From positions 35,845,835 to 35,909,834 of the forward strand of contig NC_089593.1 of assembly GCF_019320115.1 (NCBI RefSeq): 64,000 nucleotides of DNA. Reading direction: 5' to 3'. The notes beneath the pieces are model-generated. The model searched no databases. It saw only the letters and a list, made by a program, of their open reading frames with translations, and had not been told where the DNA came from. This document shows positions 22,314-34,395 of this stretch, piece after piece (position 1 is the first letter of the stretch; every line of letters starts with the position of its first letter). Made by a program: the position numbers and the translations under genes. Source of the stretch: Miscanthus floridulus. Taxonomy: Eukaryota > Streptophyta > Magnoliopsida > Poales > Poaceae.

Positions 22314-25300
22314 ATGCTTGCCTCCGCCTCCGTGTTGGAATTTGAAAAGCTAGTGGAGGAGGATTTGGGGAGTGTCTCCATGTCCGTCGGAGACCTGATT
22401 GCTGCGGATTCCAGAGACATGGCGATAAAGTCATGGGATTTCAGCCCCTCCTCCATTACTGAAGAGGCGGTCGCGGAGATGTTGAAGGAATCGTATTTTC
22501 CTTCTTCAAGGGTAAAAATCCCTCCGCTCGGCCAGACTGTTCCGGAGCCGGAGGAGGGATATGCGGTGGTGTTTCCAGACTTTTTACCTGTGGCCTCCGC
22601 CTTCCTTATGTCCCCTTCCTCCACCAGGTGTTGGAGATGTTCAACGTCCAGGTTCACCATCTGACCCCTATGACCTTCCTTACGCTCAGCAAATTTTGCT
22701 GGGCGTGTGTTTCTTATGGTGCCGAGCCGGATGTGGATACCTTCTGCGCGTACTATGAGCTGCAGAAGCAGCCAAAGAAGAAGAAGGAGGTGTGGGAGGG
22801 CAAGGAGGTGGAGGTGACCTACTAGTATGGTAGTTGCACCTTTATGTCGAAGAGGAACCAAGGCGTAGACCGCCTGGAGATTTCTTTTTGCCAGAAGGGC
22901 AAGTGGGACCGCGGCTGGCTTGAGTAGTGGTTCTACGTGAAGACCTATGGGGTCTGTGGCACTACCGAGGATGGTGCGGAGGTCATGGAGTATCCATTGA
23001 CTTCAAGAATGGAGGAGATGGCGCCGCATACGTGCGTGGATCCACCGGAGGAGATGTCTCCGGCGAGGAAGGCTTGCGACCGGGCTTTTGTGGCTGCGTG
23101 CCGCTACTCCAGGGGCCGCAACCTGGTGGAGGAGATTATGACCTCCAACTACTGGCCCCTGGGCAGAGACAACCCAGCCTTTTGGCTAAAAAAGGTGAAG
23201 GTTCCCGTTTTTGGGCCAGAGGCCGGGATTCCTTTCCCCCGCTTTGGCCGGTCTTTAGGGGAGGGGGTGATGGAGGATAGCTTCATTGCCGACGTTGAGG
23301 AGGCCACCGTCGGGTTGGTTGGCAAAATTTCCGAGCGTGAGTACACGTCTTGGAGAGCCATGGCAGGCACCATGCCGTGGCTCAATCGAGTTTTTGAGGA
23401 GCTCGGGATCGTCTACCGAGAGCACGAGGTTCCCGCCAAGGTCCTGGCTTCGATTGACAAGAAGAAGAAGAAGGCCTTCACGAAGAATGTTACGGCGGAG
23501 GCTAAGTCCAAAAAGAGGAAGGGCGCCGCTGTTGCTCAGGCGCCTGCGAAAAAGAAGAAGACCGATGCTCTGGTGATCGCGGCGGCCATGTCTTCGATCG
23601 GTAGTGCTGGTGTTGCCTCCGCCGGCAGTGAAGACGTTCAGAGCTCCTCCGTCCTGTTAGTGGACGTGAGGGTCATGAGCGACGGGGATCACGGCTCTCC
23701 TGGAGCTCCGGTGTGCCCTGTGCGTGGCGCTGTGAGTGGTGCGGAGTGTCCAAGGGCCAGTGTTGCTCCGACGTGCTCCTTGCACGGTGCTACGAGTGTC
23801 GCCGAACAGCCGGAGGCTAGCGCCGCTGATCCTATGCCTGACATTTTTGGCGGGCTATATTGAAGTTCTAAAGAAGGCGCAGAGGTCACCTTGCAGCATG
23901 CTCCTTTGTCTCCCGCCGTTGTTGCGCCTTCCCCCGTGCCAGTGGCCGACGTCGGGCAACCGGAGGCCGTGCTTGCTGAGCAGGCCTCGGTGGCTCAGTC
24001 TTCTTTGAGCCCCCCGCCCGCCAGGCCGCTGGCTAAGGAGAGCCGGCCCTTTGGGCCTTCGTCACATGATATGGTGGAGACTTCTGCCTAGGGGGCTCAG
24101 TAGGTGGCCTAGCCTGGGCTTTTTATGAGTAAGTTTGTTTGGCGCACATTTTTGTGTTTACTGTCTTCGCCCGGTTTATTTGTTTATGTATTCTACCAAG
24201 TGCTAATACCGTGTACTTGTTGCTTTGTAGGTGATGTCATGGCTGGACTCCTGACCCCGGAGGAGTGAGCGGCCGCTGCCAGCGTTAGGTTTGGTCTGGG
24301 GCATCCGGGGCCGATGGCGCTGGGTCCGAGTGAGTATAGAGTGTTTTTATCTTACTCGTCTTTTGGCCTGTTGTTATTGTCTATTTCTGATCAGCCCTCT
24401 GACCTGAGTTGTTGTTGTTGTTTTTTTTTGCTATGCAGGCTCCTCCGACACTTCTATCTCAGGTTGGGAAGAGTGCTATCTTGGGGTTCTTGGAGATGTC
24501 AGAGGTGGTCTCTGGCAGTTGGTGTATGTATTGTGAGATTTGCTTTTCTCACCTTATGGTCTTGTGTTTGTTTGTTCTTCTTTGTACAGATCACTTCAAA
24601 CAGTGTCTGAGGGGCATGGATTTCTTCTAACTTCTCCGTGTTCATCTAGAACACCAGAGCTTGGTGCGTCTTTGGCGGTTTGCCTTTTTTGGTGTATGTT
24701 CGCCTTTAGACTTGTTTTTGTTTCTATTGCTGATCGCCTTGGTCTTCTTCTTTCTAATCGCAGGGGTATCACATGGCCGTTGTTATGGAAGAGCGCTACA
24801 CTCATGAGGTCTCCGACTGAGATACTATGATTGAAGCGCTCAAGGCAGAGAACGAGCGCCTGGAAGATGAAAAAGGGGGTTTGGTCAACTCCCTTGCAGC
24901 TCTCCGCCTTTCTCTAGTGGAGAAGGAACAAGAAAAGGAGGCTTTGAGGGCCGATCTCGCCAAGTCCCGGGATGCAGAAGCTTTGTTCGCCGAGCAGGCC
25001 CACAGGGCGAACGAGTTGGCTGAGGGTCTCTGGCAAGAGCTGGCCTCTAAGAAGGAATCCACAGCTGTGGTGGGGGAGCAGCTGTCTTTGATGACGAGGC
25101 ATTTGGACTCGGTCAAGGGGGTCCTTGCTTCAACCATTGGCCATTACCGGGCCATCGTCGTCGAGTTCAGAGGCAAAACCTCCGCTCCTCCAGAGGAAGA
25201 CAGTGTCTACGCCCTCACCTCCTGGCTAAAGCGTCACCCTGCGAAGCTCCCCGGTCTGATCAATGGCTACATGGACTACGGGGTGCTAGCGGGAGTAGCG

Positions 25301-25800
25301 AATTACGCCAAGCTTTTGGTGCGCGGTGGGTGTACGCATACCAAAAGTATTCCAGAGGGAGCACTGCCGGATCCGGAGGAGCTTGGTGAGACTTCTCTTG
25401 GTTTGCGAAAAACCTTGAGAAATTTCATTGGATACTTTTGGGTTCCATTTGGGAGACCTGCTGTCCGGAAACTAGTGGAGGAAAAGAGGGCGAAGGTATT
25501 TCTAGTCTTTGTAGCCGCTATTTTTGTCTCCTTGCTTTTTGCGAAGCTGCGAAGGCTTTCATTGCCTGTGCCCCTGATATTTTAGCTTGTGCTACAGGAT
25601 GTGCAGAAGAGTATTGCGGGCAGGCCTCCGTTAGTTCCACGCTCGGCGACCGCGGGCGGTGCCTCCGCCACCGCTGGTGCTCCGGTGGGCGCTACGATCG
25701 GTGGTGGTGATGGTCGGAGGCCGTAGGCGCCGTCCCCACCCATAGTTGATGCGGGCTTCGTTCTAGGGACTTCTGCTGCGGCCGAGGCGCCGGAGGTCTA
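22314..25800 (+). pseudogene. Tat-type antisense ORF (gypsy-type transposon domain, coiled coil), spliced-looking, broken
   Basis: It lies between integrase and the 3' LTR, opposite to gag-pol. Coding segments: 22314-22664; 22628-23863, interrupted by TAG at 22823 and 22925; then to about 24130. Short exon-like pieces follow, bounded by acceptors such as TTGTAG (24230), ATGCAG and TGTACAG. A coiled-coil segment occupies 24827-25500. The 22.3-23.5 kb part resembles the family called putative gypsy type transposon in plant annotations (PF04195-like, from memory). Then come Lys-rich nuclear-signal-like runs (KKKKK, KKRK) and an Ala/Ser-rich part. The second half has long heptad-like Glu/Lys/Leu stretches. 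The frameshift near 22640 and three CAG-to-TAG-like stops just before 24112 make it non-functional. Its role in any element is unknown. Confidence 0.72.
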
Positions 25801-27144
25801 GGCTCTTTGTAGGATTTAGTTGTTTTGACTTGTATATTGTAGTCCAGTTGGGCTCTTGTAAATAAAGTTTCTTTTGTTCTGAATGATTTTGTGGAAAATT
25901 TTAACCTTGCACAGGTTTCGAATGGGAAGCCTGTGCAAGATGTCGTGCCTTTGACTCTCTACAATGATGGTATTTATGTGAGCGGAGAGCTTTGGGAGTA
26001 TTGGCATTTAGCCTTTCCCTGCAGCGTTGCGCGTGACATGTTTGAGTTAGTTAAGTTTGACATGGACAACGAGCGCGCTGGGTTTACTCGTGCGCTTGCT
26101 TAGCGTGGACCTCTGCCACAATAGTTTGGATTTTATTGTAAGTTTGTGTCCTATAAGAATGCTACTTGACGTTTTATGGAATACAAAATATGTTCACTTT
26201 CTTGATTGTTTGTGCAGGGGCTTATGTCTATCGTGCTAGTTTACATATCTCATCTAGTCCCGAGCTTGCACACCGTGGGCCTTTGCTTGGGTGAACATGC
26301 ACGATATTGAGGTGGTGGCCAGGACCTCCGCCCCATGTTCTCTCCTTCTCTGTGCTTGCTTGATGGGCGGGGTAGAAGTGTTGGCAGTTTTTTGGCCAGC
26401 GGAGGCGTACTTGAAGTCCGCCTGGCGAGGCTTGCTGAATCGGTGTGTGATCCGATAGGAGGTTTGGCGCGGCTTGTGCAGATGATGGAGACTTTTGGTA
26501 TTTCTTTAGCTGGGTGTTTTAGCTATCTAGTGGTATGGGCCTCCGACGCTGCACACCCATGGGACATGTTTCATTTGTGGAGATGGCAGGTTAGGTCTCC
26601 GGCATCAGGGGGATGTTATGAGATTTCGTGCGATATCCCCCTTCTTCCATAGGCCTACGCTGTTCATCACTGTGCCATAGTTCCTATCTCTTTTCCCACT
26701 GTCTCCGACCGTCTACTGGTGCCTCCGATTTTATGAGTTTTCATACAATATCTATGGCTAACTTAGATATCTAAGGAGACCCCTGCCTCCATGGCCGTTG
26801 TTGTGGCTTGTGCTTGTGCTCTGCCTTCTTCCCCCCTTGAGCCTTATGCTGACTGAGGTTTTAAGGGCGTGGGGGGAACCCATTTTTATAGTGGGGTGGT
26901 GGCTTTTGGTTGTTAAATTTTTGGTGCATTGTTTGTTGGAATGTATCTTGGCTTTAGTGGCCTATATCTTGCTTGAATTATTCGTGCCTTTTGAGATCTT
27001 TTGAAGTAAATAGGCCTAGTGCCTTAGTGATAGGGTTTTGTCAGACCTTTTCCTCTTTTTGCTATTTTCGATGGCAGAGACCTTCTTCCTAGTTCTAGCA
27101 CCATAATGGTGTTGCCCCTGATGCTTGGGGTGGTTTTTTGTTAA
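25801..27144 (+). other. Non-coding interior of the nested Tat element
   Basis: Past the end of the antisense ORF the sequence keeps the composition of the element but has no convincing frame or domain on either strand. A fragment near 25891-26103 is open but has no recognised similarity. Confidence 0.4.
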
Positions 27145-27435
27145 GGTCGGAGGCCTGTTTGGCCGAGGTTGTTTTTGCCTTGATGCCTGAATTTGTTCAG
27201 GACTTCGTCAAGGTTGGAGGCCTATTTGGCCAAGGTTGTTTTTGCCTTGATGCATGAATCTGGTTAGGTCTTCGTCAAGGGTCGGAGGCCTGTTTGGCCA
27301 AGGTGGTTTCTGCCTTGGTGCCTAAATTTGGACAAGTCTTTGTCAAGGTTGAAGGCCTGTTTGGCCAAGGTGGATTCTGCCTTGATGCCTGACTCTGGAT
27401 AGGTCTTTGTCAAGGTCAAAGGCCTATTTGGCCAT
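27145..27435 (-). repeat. 67-bp tandem repeat, about 4.3 copies
   Basis: Units begin GGTCGGAGGCCTGTTTGGCC at 27145 and recur every 67-68 bp with moderate divergence. The repeat lies between integrase and the antisense ORF end, where Tat elements commonly carry variable tandem repeats. Confidence 0.8.
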
Positions 27436-28003
27436 AGAGGTCATTTCAAATTGCCAATGCCTGTGGCTGGCGCTTTGAAAGGACCTGTGCTTATTTTTGT
27501 TCACTGAATATTACGGTGCCAGAGCTGGCCGCTTTCAGTTTTGGACTTTTCAAGCGTTCTTTTGGGGAATTACCTCTTTATACTTCTAGAGGATTTTTAC
27601 ATTGAGCCTGCCTCGTTAAAAACCTCACCTCCGCTTGGAGTTCCCCTGTGAGGAAAAGAGTACATGCTCTTTTACATTTTTTGGGTTGAAGAAAAAAGAG
27701 CTGATAGGTAAATGAATGGAGGGGCCTTTGCTTATTATTTGCAGAGTTTGCCCTTTGGTACATTGCCTAGATGTAGTATCTATGGAGGCTATCAATATTC
27801 TAGGTGTGGGTTGTCGTGACACCTTCGCTGTCGGTCAAGTGGAAAGAGCCAGGGCGGCCTGCTGCCGTTGCTGTGTATGGGCCTTCCCATTTCGGTTGCA
27901 GTTTGCCAACAAGTTGTGCGTTGGGTTTTCTTCTTAGTACGATGTCTCCATGTTTTATGTCTTTCCTTACCACCTGAGAGTCTCTCCACTTCTTGGTTTG
28001 GGA

Positions 28004-28908
28004 CTAATATTTTACAATGTTTTTGACTACTTCCAGTCTTATGGCTTCTATTGTTTCTTTTGCATATTCTTCATCTTGCAACATTAGCTGTCTCGTTGTG
28101 CGGAGGCTTTCGTGCTTGATTTCTTCTGGCATCATGGCCTCTTCTCCATAAAGCAGTTTGAATGGTGTGAATCCTGTTGTTCTTGAGATAGATGTATTGT
28201 GTGACCAAATCACTCTAGGTAATTCATCTACCCATTTTCCTTTGCGTAGGCCCAGCAACATTTTTTATATTGCTAAAAACACTATTCTGTTTGCTCTTTC
28301 CACAGCACCATTAGACTCTGGGTGGTATACTGAGGCGAAGGCTAGTTTTGTCCCAATGCTTTTGTAGAATTCTTTGAAGTTCTCTGAATCAAATTGTTTT
28401 CCATTGTCTACTGTCAGAATCCTCGGTACACCGAATCTGCAAATGATGTTTTGCCAGAAGAATTTTCAGACAGTTTCTAAGGTTATCTTCACTAGCGGCT
28501 TTGCTTCGATCCATCTTGTAAAATATTCTACTACCACTACTGTGAATCTGTTTCCTCCTTGGGATGGTGGTAATGGGCTGACCAGGTCCATACCCCATCT
28601 TTGTAGCGGCCATGTCGGGGGTATAAGCTGGGTCTCTGATGATGGTTTTGACTGCCTGGGAGAGAATGTTTGGCATGCTTTGCATGCTCTAACTATCTGC
28701 TCTACGTCTTGTATGTGTTTGGCCAATAAAAGCCTTGCCTTATTGCCTTTGCTGATAATGCTCTAGAGCCAATGTGCGACCCGCAAATTCCTGAGTGTAT
28801 TTCTTGAAGCAACTCTATGCCTTCGCTCTGTGATATGCATTTGAGGAGAGGCTGGACTACTCCTTTCTTGTATAGTACACCATCTATGATTGTGTAATTT
28901 CTTGCCAT
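28004..28908 (-). pseudogene. Integrase of the nested Tat element, broken
   Basis: The N-terminal zinc-binding part is at 28702-28908: His residues in the EIHSGICGSHIG segment, with a CKAC pair in the next frame. The catalytic core follows at about 28270-28726, with MDLVSPLPP and the DNGKQFDS and PESNGAVERANR blocks readable across breaks. The C-terminal part is at 28004-28261. Frame changes and internal stops near 28470 and 28265 make it inactive. Confidence 0.82.
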
Positions 28909-28911
28909 GAC

Positions 28912-29490
28912 CTATATTCTTGCTGCTTTAGCTTCATCTTCTTCGGTGGTTTTGCCTTCTAAGAATTCTGTTATCGCCTTTCTCCAATCTTCATTTTGTA
29001 GGTGTAGTATGGGCTTAGGTGCCTTAGATGTCTCCGCAGTTGCCGGAGACTTCAGGATCTGGTAAAAAGTGTTTGGTGGCAGTGGCAGGTTGTTTGCCGC
29101 AACTTTAGCTAGTTCATCTGCCTCTGCATTTTCTGATCTTGGGATGTGCTTCAGGGTGAAGCCCTTGAATCTCCGCTCCAAATTTCTAACAACAGATAGG
29201 TATTTGATGAGTTCTGGCTCTCTTGCTGTGTATTCTTTCTCTACTTGGCCTGTAACCACTTGAGAATCTGTTTTGACTGTCAATGTTTTTGCCCCTAGGG
29301 CCTTTGCTTTACTGAGCGCTAGGATCAGGCCTTCATATTCTGCTATGTTGTTTGTTGATTTGAACTCTAGCCTTGCTACGTATTTCAGTCTAATGCCGGA
29401 GGGTGCCGTTAGGATGGTGGAGGCTCCTACTCTGGCTTGGCCCTAGGCTCCATCCATGAATGCTATCCAGCCTTGAGTGGTTGGTTGTAC
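28912..29490 (-). pseudogene. Second RNase H (archaeal type) of the nested Tat element
   Basis: After the first RNase H and a linker, a second RNase H fold is readable. It has FMDGA at the start, then a TAG, then NIAEYEGL, KTDSQVV and ENAEADELAK, which carry the usual acidic residues. A duplicated RNase H of this type is diagnostic for Tat-lineage elements. The stop after FMDGA (near 29443) interrupts it. Confidence 0.78.
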
Positions 29491-30174
29491 CTTGGGCTCT
29501 ATCGGAGGTGTCCAATTTGCTACAAAATCGGCTAGTGCTTGTGATTTGATTACTGTTCTAGGGACATACGAGATACCAAACTGTGATAGCTCTATAGCCC
29601 ATTTGCCTATTCTGCCAGAGGCTTCTTTGTTTCTGAGCAAGTCTTGTAGTGGCGATGTTGGAACTGAGATTTCGTGGGCTTGGAAATAATGCTTTAGTTT
29701 TCTTGATGCCATCAGCACTATGTAGGCAACTTTTTCTACCTCAGTGTAGTTTAGCTTGGCTTTGGACAGTGCTTCTGAGATAAAATAAACTGGCTTTTGA
29801 GTTTTGCCTGATTCTTTTTCTAGCTCATGAACTAAGACTGCGCTGACTGCATGGTCGGAGGCCACCACATATAGCAATAGGTGGCTGTCTGATTCTGGGA
29901 CGGAGACCACCAGTGAGTTTGCCAGATACTCTTTCAAGTTATGAAATGCCTCTGACTGCTTGGACCCCCAGTCAAAGTTGTCTCTGCCCCTCAGGGCTTG
30001 GAAGAAGGGGAGGCTGCATTCTGCTGATTTTGATATGAATCTGTTGAGCGCTGCTATTCTTCCCGTCAGCTTTTGCACTTCTTTCTTATTTTTGGGTTCT
30101 GCCATTATCATTATTGCTCTGGTTTTGTCTAGGTTTGCTTTGATGCCTTCGTTGCTTATGATGTATCCGAGCAT
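29443..30174 (-). pseudogene. RT thumb/connection and first RNase H of the nested Tat element
   Basis: It continues the reverse transcriptase after a frameshift near 30180. Visible blocks are [25 protein letters not shown], the RNase H part [15 protein letters not shown], and [20 protein letters not shown]. The [14 protein letters not shown] block has V-V-A where family members often carry an acidic catalytic residue, so activity is doubtful. Confidence 0.82.
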
Positions 30175-30182
30175 CTTCCCTT

Positions 30183-30776
30183 TTATGACTCCAAATATAC
30201 ATTTTCTGGGTTGAGGCGGAGGCCAGCTGTCCTGAGGTTGACGAAGGTCTCCTGTAAGTCGGAGACATGATCATCCTTGTTCTTGCTCATGACCACTATG
30301 TCATCGACGTAGGCTATGATGTTTCTATCTAGTTGTGAGCCCAAAACTTCCTTTGTCATTCTGGCAAAGGTTGCTCCGGCATTTTTGAGGCCCTCCGGCA
30401 TTCTGGTGTAGCAATATGTCCCGAATGGAGTGGTGAAACTTGTCTTATCTTTGTCTTCTTTTTTCATCCAGATTTGGTGATACCCAGAGAAATAGTCGAG
30501 GAGAGAAAACCTTTGGCATCTGGCTGCCTTATCGACGGAGGCATCTATTCTTGGCAATGGGAAAGGGTCTTTTTTGCAAGCTTTGTTTAGATCTGTGAAA
30601 TCTATGCACATTCTCATTTTGCCATTCTTCTTTGGTACCAGTACTACGTTTGCAAGCCATTCTGAATACTTGACTTCCTTGATGACTTTTGCATCTAGCA
30701 ATCTTTGCACCTCTGCCTTTGCTGCTAGGATTCTGTCCTCCAACATTTTTCTCTGTTTCTGCTTTCTTGGACTCAT
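30183..30776 (-). pseudogene. Reverse transcriptase of the nested Tat element
   Basis: Typical Ty3/gypsy RT order: VVLVPKKNGKMRMCIDFTDL, then FPLPRIDASVD, FSLLDYFSGYHQI, FTTPFGTYCYTRMPEGLKNA, and the catalytic box YVDD at 30300-30311. The palm domain is complete. The frame is lost at about 30180 by what looks like a one-base deletion, and reading resumes in the next segment. Confidence 0.88.
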
Positions 30777-30831
30777 GTTTTCATTGATATCCAGTTCATG
30801 CTGTATGATGTCCCTGCTGACTCCCTATAGG

Positions 30832-31485
30832 TCAGAGGCTAACCAGGCGAAGATGTCTTTGTTTTTTTACTAGAGTTTCCATGAGCTCTTCCTCCTTTGC
30901 TTTGCTCAATTCTGAGCTAATTGTTACTTTTCTGTCTGGTAACTCCTTTTCTAGAGGGGTCACCTTTGTCTCTTCTTGACCTGTCATATCTATTTTTCCT
31001 CTGGGCATATCCGAAGGCTCTAGTTCTTTGTCTGCCGACTCGACTACATTGATGTTTCTTTGGGCTCTGTAGATTGCTTTTTCTATGTTTCTTGCTTCTT
31101 TCTGGCTGCCTTGGACTGTGATAATACCATGGAGTGCTGGTATTTTCATGCATAGGTAGGCCATATGCAGGGCTGCGTTGAATTTGGTTGTGAATCCTCT
31201 ACCTAAGATGGCATTGTATGGGTAATATAGATCGACGACGTCGAAGGTTATGTACTCGGTTCTAGCATTTGCTTGGGTTCCAAATGACACTAGGAGTGAT
31301 ATCTTTCCTAGTGCTTGTATCTGCTTGCCTCCGAATCCTATCAAAGGTGATTCGGAGGGCTGTAGTTGATTCCTGCTGAGCTTCATTTGGTCAAAGGTAT
31401 TTGCAAAGATGATGTCTGCTGAACTGCCAGTGTCAATCAACACTCTGCTTATCTCCCATGCTGCTATGTTGGTCTTGATTACCAT
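30832..31485 (-). pseudogene. Aspartic protease region of the nested Tat element
   Basis: The active-site block VLIDTGSSADIIF is intact (near 31410-31440), followed by the flap-like IGFGGKQIQ and the AILGRGF block that closes retropepsin folds. A charged linker toward RT follows. There is a frame break to RT between 30776 and 30832. Confidence 0.85.
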
Positions 31486-32030
31486 TGCATCTGTGTGAGG
31501 GTAGCTTTCTAGCTAGAGATCTTCTTCTATGAAGGTGATTGGGACTCTAGACCAATCTGTGTATTTTGCTAGGCCTTGGACTGCTACGTTGTTTACCAGG
31601 TGGAGGTGATCCTTTTTCTGCTTTTTCGTTTGAAACTCCATTGATGATCCTCCGGCGATTGGTAGTGTCATGCCTATTGTTGGTAGCGGTCCATGGGGGT
31701 TGACTTGGTTTTTTGGGTTTGGCTCATTTTTTGGTGTAGGGGGTTGGTTGTGAGGTGGCTACAGAGGCAATTGCTGCATATGTTGCTATTGCGGCGGAGG
31801 CTCGAACCTGCTTTGGTTTTGTGATGATGGGTTTGTTTCGAGGTAGGTTATGTGAGGAGGTTTTGGGTTTATGTAGGTCAAGCTTGTCTCCGACCTGTAG
31901 TTACCCGCCGGAGGCTGCGCGAAGGCACTGGCCGCCATGCTGGTAGGAAGTTTGGGTAATAGGCAGAGGCCAATGTGGAGGGATGTATTTGGTTTGCGTT
32001 TAGCGCTGGGTACATTGGGTAGTACTGCTA

Positions 32031-33471
32031 GTGGCCAGTTGTGTAGGTGGTGTTGACCTCTCTTGCGCTCTGCTGTGTCGGAGGTTGGGCAGTCTGCTTG
32101 TTCTTCATCCTTTCCTGTGTCTCTTTTGTCTTCGGATAATCTTTGGTGCTGTGCCCTGCGCTTTCGCCGTGAAAAACGCAATATGGCCTACGTTGTTTCT
32201 GCTTGTGGTTTTTGTTCTAGTTTTTTCCTTGGTAACCTTGCTGACCTTGGTTCCTGGTCTGGGTCTCCAGCCCTGCTGGCGCTGCTAGTTGCCCTTGTTC
32301 GGGGTAAGGTTGACCCTTGATGCTGAGCACTTGCCCCTAGCCTGGTTTCTGATTTGATGCATTCTGGTTCGTATAGCTCTTCTAGGAGTTTTTGCTGCTG
32401 TTTTGCTGTCTGTTTTGACCCTGCTCCTCTAGCCTTTTCCGGAGGTCATTGTCTGATCTACAGTATTTCTCGAACTCGTCATACAACTGCTGTATAGAAG
32501 TTGGTTTCTTTCTTGCTAGGTGTGCTACGAATGGCCCAATTCGAAGGCCTTTGATCGCTGCTTCGATGGCGATCTCATCTAGGATGTCTGGTGCCTTCAC
32601 CTTTAGTTGCACGAATTTCTGGAAGTAGTCGTGTAGTATCTCTCCCTACATTTGCTTGCACTAGAACAGATCTGTGGATGTCAGCGACTATGCTGTTAGC
32701 CCCTTGAAATTTGCCAATATCTTGTCCCGGAGGTTTTCCCAAGAATAGACCGTGCTTGGTTTGAGCATGGAGTACCAAGCCAACACGTCACCTTCGGCAG
32801 CAATAACAAATGACTTTGCCAGGATGGCGTCATCTCCGCCAGCGGAGGCTACTGCTGCCTCATAACTCATAATGAACTGATGGGGGTCTGTCTTTCTGTT
32901 GAACTTTGGTAGTGTGATTGGCTTGTACGCCATTGGCCATGGCGATTGTTGTATGCCTTCAGAGAGTGGGGACTTGGGATCGATAGGCCTCCGCATCACC
33001 TGAGATGGCATCATGGTCGGGCTGATCACTGGCGGAGGCCCTTATGGTATGGTTGCAGTTGGCGTTGCTGTGGAGGATGGGATTGCGGAGGTTGACGCTG
33101 GTACTAAATGCTGCATACTTAGCATCTCAGCATGTAGGACTGCCAACTGCTACTGCTTGTGCTGACGCTTGAATAGCTTGCCGATTAGCTACAAATGCTG
33201 CTGCCATTCTATCCCTCTCTTGTTGCGCTCTTTGTAACTGTGCTTGTAGCTATTGTAGTTCTTGCTCGAGTGTTGTGGCTGAGTTTGGTTGGGCCTCCAG
33301 ATCTTGAATCTCTAGATCTTGGGGTTCCGGTGGTTGACCCTGGGCATCTGCTCTGGTGTCATCCTCCGCTGGCGAGGTTGCGTAGGTGCTACAAGTGGTG
33401 CGCCTAGGCCTTCCTCTCTGACCCGTGGTCGTTGCTGCTCTGGTGGTGGTTTTTCTTTTCCCTGCCATCAT
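32031..33471 (-). pseudogene. gag of the nested Tat element, broken
   Basis: The start is at 33471 (MMAGKRKTTTRAA), with a basic first segment and a Gln/Glu-rich coiled segment. The capsid part (retrotransposon gag family) is at 32688-33029, with ITLPKFNRKTDPHQFIMSYE and WYSMLKPSTVYSW. Its C-terminal part continues in another frame at 32382-32612. A degenerate nucleic-acid-binding region follows toward 32050. At least four stops or frameshifts disrupt it. Confidence 0.78.
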
Positions 33472-33489
33472 TGGTTTTCCTTGGCCAAA

Positions 33490-33505
33490 CCACGGTGGGT
33501 GCCAA
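33490..33505 (-). promoter_or_regulatory. Primer-binding site of the nested Tat element
   Basis: Directly next to the right LTR the minus strand reads TTGGCACCCACCGTGG. Position and the TGG start fit a tRNA primer-binding site. I do not assign the tRNA. Confidence 0.65.
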
Positions 33506-34390
33506 TGTTGAGACTTGCGGTCTCAGATAGTGTGGAGGAGGTAGAGGCCTCTGCCTGCCAAGCGCTGCCCTTAGGCAGAGGCTCGGGAAACAGGCACGAC
33601 AAGTGGGCATGTAGGGAAATGGCATGTAAAACTAGGGTTCCATTAATTCATTTTCCAACCTCCGGTACTGTTACAAGTGTACCCTATTTATAGGGCTCAA
33701 CTACCACTTTTATAGAGTTTACAATAGTACCCTTCAACTGCTATAGTACATTCTCAGAATATTCCACTACTTGCCTTTCCTCTCGGGGGTAATCTTGTCA
33801 TGCCGCCCTCAGGTACTAGGCCTGCACGATCAGCCGGCCCATCAGGCCTCAGGATTCGGCGATGGGCCTTTGGACCTCCGCCGTCGGTCCCTGCCCCATC
33901 AGGCCTCAGGATTCGGCGATGGGCCTTTGGACCTCCACCGTTGGTCTCTGCCCCATCGGGCCTCAGGATTCGGCGAAGGGCCTTTAGGCCTCCGCCATCG
34001 GTCTCCACCCCTGGGACGCCGAGGCCGCAGACCCCCGACGCCTAGTATTGCCATCCTCCTGCTTGGGAGCGGAGGCCAAACCGGCATGCCTACGCCGTCC
34101 ACGAGCACCTTCCTCTGGTTACCTGCACACACATGTAGGTAACATTGGCACTTGATTAGCCTTGCAGCGGGGCGGCCTCCGCCCCCTCCGCCTGGAGACA
34201 CCTACGAGCTAACCGGGCGAAGGCTGCGCCAGGGTCACCGGCAGCGTCCTGCAAGCAGTCTGAGAAACCGTCATCTTTCTGGGTCTGGAGGCGTGGTAGC
34301 CGGGCCTTTGCTTGGGTAGTTGGTCAGAGACATCTTTGCGAACTGCTGGCCGCGTAGGTCTCCGCCACTCTCGGAGGCCGTGTTACAACA
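33506..34390 (-). repeat. 5' LTR of the nested Tat element
   Basis: 885 bp, the partner of 20849-21747, with the same three 57-bp units. The two LTRs differ by scattered substitutions and small indels, including one near the word GGTCTCTGCCCCT that is absent here, so the insertion is not very recent. Confidence 0.88.
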
Positions 34391-34395
34391 ATTGC

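Larger units (their letters stand above)
20849..34390 (-). mobile_element. Tat-lineage Ty3/gypsy element, 13.5 kb, nested in the Athila-like element
   Basis: LTRs are 20849-21747 (899 bp) and 33506-34390 (885 bp). Both start TGTTGAGACTTG and end GTGTTACAACA in plus orientation. The flanks ATTAC (20844-20848) and ATTGC (34391-34395) form a 5-bp target duplication with one change. Order in minus sense: LTR, primer site, gag, protease, RT, RNase H, second RNase H, integrase, 67-bp tandem repeats, an ORF on the opposite strand, polypurine tract, LTR. Two RNase H domains and an antisense ORF after integrase are known marks of the plant Tat lineage. Several frameshifts and stops break gag and pol. 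Confidence 0.92.
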
